Below are positions 62,019 through 64,000 of a stretch of 64,000 nucleotides of DNA, one piece after another. How positions within the stretch are numbered: the stretch's first letter is position 1; each line of letters starts with the position of its first letter. The notes under the pieces are model-generated. The model did not search any database and was not told the DNA's origin. It saw only the letters and a program-made list of their open reading frames with translations. The stretch is from Chloroflexota bacterium. GTDB taxonomy: Bacteria > Chloroflexota > Dormibacteria > Dormibacterales > Dormibacteraceae. A program made the position numbers and the translations under genes. Location of the stretch: assembly GCA_005880945.1 (NCBI GenBank), contig VBIU01000010.1, positions 1-64,000 on the forward strand, in the 5' to 3' direction.

Positions 62019-63055
62019 ACGCCTCCGCCTCGACGCCCTCCGTGCGGCTGCTGGATTCCACCCTGCGAGACGGATCGCACGCAATCCGCCACACGTACAC
62101 GCCCGACCAGGTTGAGCTCATCGCCGGCCGCCTGGACGAGGCCGGAGTGCATTCGATCGGCGTCGGGCATGGCGACGGCCTTGGCGCGTCGTCGATCCAG
62201 TTCATGCGCGCCGCGAACGCGGACGACGAGCTTCTGGCGGCGGCGCGGCGGGTCATCAAGCGGGCCAAGCTGGCCGTCACGTTTCAACCGGGGATCGGAA
62301 CCAAGCGCGACCTCGAGCGCGCCCGCGAGCTAGGGGCCGACCTGGCGCGGGTTGCGACTCATTGCACCGAGGCGGACATCGCCGTCCAGCACATCGGTCT
62401 ATGCCGCCGCCTCGGAATGGAGGTGCACGGGGACCTGATGATGCCGCACATGACGACGCCCGAGAAGATCGCCGAGCAGGCGCGAATCATGGTCGATGCC
62501 GGAGCGCAGGGCGTGCATATCATGGACTCGGCCGGCGCGCTCACCGTTGACGACGTCAGGGCTCGAATCGCGGCCATGCGCGACGAGCTCCAAGAGGAAG
62601 CTGAGGTGGGAGTTCACGCACACCAGAACCTCTCCCTGGCTGTGGCCAACACGGTGGCAGCCATCGAGGAGGGGGCCACCCTTGCCGACGCCTGCATCGC
62701 CGGCACGGGCGCGGGCGCCGGCAACTGCCAGCTCGAGGCGCTGGTGGCGGTTCTCGACCGCATGGGAATCCCCACGGGGATCGACCTGTGGCAGCTCGAG
62801 GACATCGCCGAGGAGCTGGTGCGGCCGATCGTTCAACGCCAGCCGACGATCGACCGGCTGACTCTCACGCAGGGTTACGTCGGCGTGCCCGGGAGCTTCT
62901 TGCAGCATGCGGTGAGGGCGGGCGAGCGTTTCGGCGTCGACCCGAGGGACATCCTGCGCGAGGTCGCCCGCAGGAAGTCGGTCGGCGGCCAGGAGGATCT
63001 TGTTGTGGAGGTCGCGGCGCAGCTTGCGTCGCAGCGCCGCGGCGCGGCCGGCTGA
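62015..63055 (+). CDS. 4-hydroxy-2-oxovalerate aldolase, MhpE/DmpG type
   Basis: 346 aa from GTG 62015. DRE-TIM/MhpE pattern: LLDSTLRDGSHAIRHTYTPDQVELIAGRLDEAG (metal Asp), TFQPGIGTKRDLERARELG, MMPHMTTPEKIAEQARIMVDAGAQGVHIMDSAGALT, GVHAHQNLSLAVANTVAAIEEGATLADACIAGTGAGAGN (metal HxH; the following residue is Gln where His is usual) and DRLTLTQGYVGVPGSFLQHA. It cleaves 4-hydroxy-2-oxo acids to pyruvate and an aldehyde that passes to the dehydrogenase. Substrate range within the family is broad. Confidence 0.93.
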   Translation: MNASASTPSVRLLDSTLRDGSHAIRHTYTPDQVELIAGRLDEAGVHSIGVGHGDGLGASSIQFMRAANADDELLAAARRVIKRAKLAVTFQPGIGTKRDLERARELGADLARVATHCTEADIAVQHIGLCRRLGMEVHGDLMMPHMTTPEKIAEQARIMVDAGAQGVHIMDSAGALTVDDVRARIAAMRDELQEEAEVGVHAHQNLSLAVANTVAAIEEGATLADACIAGTGAGAGNCQLEALVAVLDRMGIPTGIDLWQLEDIAEELVRPIVQRQPTIDRLTLTQGYVGVPGSFLQHAVRAGERFGVDPRDILREVARRKSVGGQEDLVVEVAAQLASQRRGAAG

Positions 63056-63056
63056 G

Positions 63057-63836
63057 ATGCCAGCTCTGGGTTCCCCTGAGATCAAGGCGGGAGAGCGCAA
63101 CGGCGACGAAACGATCGAGCTGTCGACACGAACCGTGTACGAAACCTTGCGGGCAGGCATCCTTCGCGGCGAGCTCGACGCCGATGCGCCGATCTCGCAG
63201 GTGCAGCTGGCAAGGCAGCTCGGGGTCAGCCGCACCCCTCTGCGCGAGGCCCTTCGGATGCTCCAGCGTGAAGGGCTGATCGAGTCCGAGCCGAATCGCA
63301 GGGTGCGGGTCTCGCGCATGTCCCTGACAGAGGTCGAGCAGCTGTACGCGATGCGCGTGATGCTGGAGACGTTTGGGCTGCGACTTTCGTTGCGGTCGTT
63401 CACCGACGCGGATAGGCGGATCGCCGAGACCTGTCTGATCACGCTCGAAAAGGTCGCCGGCGAGGGTGACCTCGACGCTTGGGAGGCGGCGCACCGGACG
63501 TTCCACGAGATGCTTCACAAGTACGCCGGCAGCCGGATCAGCCAGCTCCTCGCGGAGCTGTCCGATCACACCTTGCGCTACCGCAGAGCGTACCTGGCCG
63601 AACCGCGCGCATGGACGGCTGCCGCGGGCGAACACCGAGCCATATTCGAAGCGTGCCAAGCCGGAGATCTTGCTGACGCTTGCGAGCATCTGGCCCGGCA
63701 CCTGGCGCGCACCGCACTGACCGTCATCGCCTCAGTCGATCCGGCGTACGATCCGTCGGCTGTGAGGGAGGCGCTTCGCCAGGCGGCGGGACCCGCGGAC
63801 CGGGTATCGGTCCAGGGGATGACCGGCGCTCTCTGA
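63057..63836 (+). CDS. GntR/FadR-type (FCD) transcriptional regulator
   Basis: 259 aa from ATG 63057, two bases after the aldolase stop. The N-terminal winged HTH reads VYETLRAGILRGELDADAPISQVQLARQLGVSRTPLREALRMLQREGLIESEPNRRVRVSR. The C-terminal FCD ligand domain holds AHRTFHEMLHKYAGSRISQLL, RYRRAYL and GEHRAIFEACQAGDLADACEHLARHLARTA, with His/Asp positions that bind a metal and acidic effector. It probably controls the two divergent control regions that share CTGCATRCAG. An organic acid or amino-acid effector is likely from the family. Confidence 0.92.
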   Translation: MPALGSPEIKAGERNGDETIELSTRTVYETLRAGILRGELDADAPISQVQLARQLGVSRTPLREALRMLQREGLIESEPNRRVRVSRMSLTEVEQLYAMRVMLETFGLRLSLRSFTDADRRIAETCLITLEKVAGEGDLDAWEAAHRTFHEMLHKYAGSRISQLLAELSDHTLRYRRAYLAEPRAWTAAAGEHRAIFEACQAGDLADACEHLARHLARTALTVIASVDPAYDPSAVREALRQAAGPADRVSVQGMTGAL

Positions 63837-63840
63837 TCTG

Positions 63841-64000
63841 ATGGCGCAAGGCATCGAGCATCTGCCAAGCCCGTCGCTTCTTCTCGACCAGGACAGGTTC
63901 GAGGACAACATCAAGGCGGCGGAGAATCTCCTGGGCTCTTTCGGCAAGCTGATGCGCCCGCACGTCAAGACCCACAGGACCCCGGAGCTCGCCCGCCTCC
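63841..64000 (+). CDS. DSD1/D-threonine-aldolase-like PLP enzyme, 5' part only
   Basis: The frame is open to the window edge (53 codons). MAQGIEHLPSPSLLLDQDRFEDNIKAAENLLG is followed by MRPHVKTHRTPELARL, which contains the PLP lysine site RPHxKTH of the DSD1 family. It is a paralogue of 56391-57542, which has RPHIKTHKVPEIALQ. It starts four bases after the GntR stop and probably belongs to the same operon. The C-terminal metal site lies outside the window. Confidence 0.85.
   Translation, partial: MAQGIEHLPSPSLLLDQDRFEDNIKAAENLLGSFGKLMRPHVKTHRTPELARL

Overview
This is a high-GC bacterial chromosomal window. No rRNA, tRNA, CRISPR array, phage block or transposase gene was recognised. Several traits occur together: two F420-type (Ddn-family) nitroreductases, the GlgE / TreS-maltokinase / GlgB alpha-glucan set, sigma-A-type promoters whose -10 box lies only 6-9 nt from the start codon, and many GTG/TTG starts. 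This fits a soil-dwelling Actinobacteria-, Chloroflexota- or Dormibacterota-like organism. That placement is an inference from gene content, not a phylogenetic result.

Layout. 1-4.1 kb: the edge of a ctaG-like gene, a DUF559 endonuclease gene bracketed by inverted palindromic repeats, then a polytopic membrane protein with a membrane-anchored cupredoxin, another membrane protein and Ohr. 4.3-7.4 kb: a xylose-type ABC importer. 7.5-11.4 kb: Lon, an F420-type reductase, a CoA-binding protein and a CYTH protein. 11.4-24.6 kb: an aldehyde dehydrogenase; the overlapping glgE, treS-maltokinase and glgB operon; a collagen-like secreted protein; a GH15 hydrolase; and a helix-turn-helix/nucleotidyltransferase pair. 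24.7-26.1 kb: adenylate kinase with a ParB-like protein. 26.1-45.6 kb: a large carbohydrate island with a MalFGK/E-type importer, GH1, GH2, a GAF array fused to a G6PD/Gfo-Idh-like dehydrogenase, a GT4, a glycogen-debranching-type enzyme, and an operon of a GH42-like hydrolase, Zn-alcohol dehydrogenase, SDR and FGGY kinase that resembles an idonate/gluconate route. 45.7-51.1 kb: small genes, namely tandem SpoIIAA-like paralogues, a methyltransferase, a secreted protein, a carbonic-anhydrase relic, PPK2, a CBS protein, a RibD_C/DHFR-like protein and a DUF5658-like membrane protein.

51.2-64 kb is a catabolic island. The minus-strand operon encodes a D-threonine aldolase/D-serine dehydratase-like enzyme, an APC permease, an SDR, DhaK, DhaL, an RpiB-like isomerase and an SDR. 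The plus-strand operon encodes RidA, an SDR, an acylating acetaldehyde dehydrogenase, a 4-hydroxy-2-oxovalerate-type aldolase, a GntR regulator and a second DSD1-like enzyme that runs off the edge. A Zn-dehydrogenase and a metal-dependent cyclase lie between them. A shared near-palindrome CTGCATRCAG in the two control regions is a candidate operator for the GntR protein.

The least ordinary items are the GAF-dehydrogenase fusion (33.4-36.9 kb), the repeat family that brackets the DUF559 gene, ends a CYTH gene and resembles a palindrome read in-frame inside glgE, and the two-operon catabolic island with its candidate operators.
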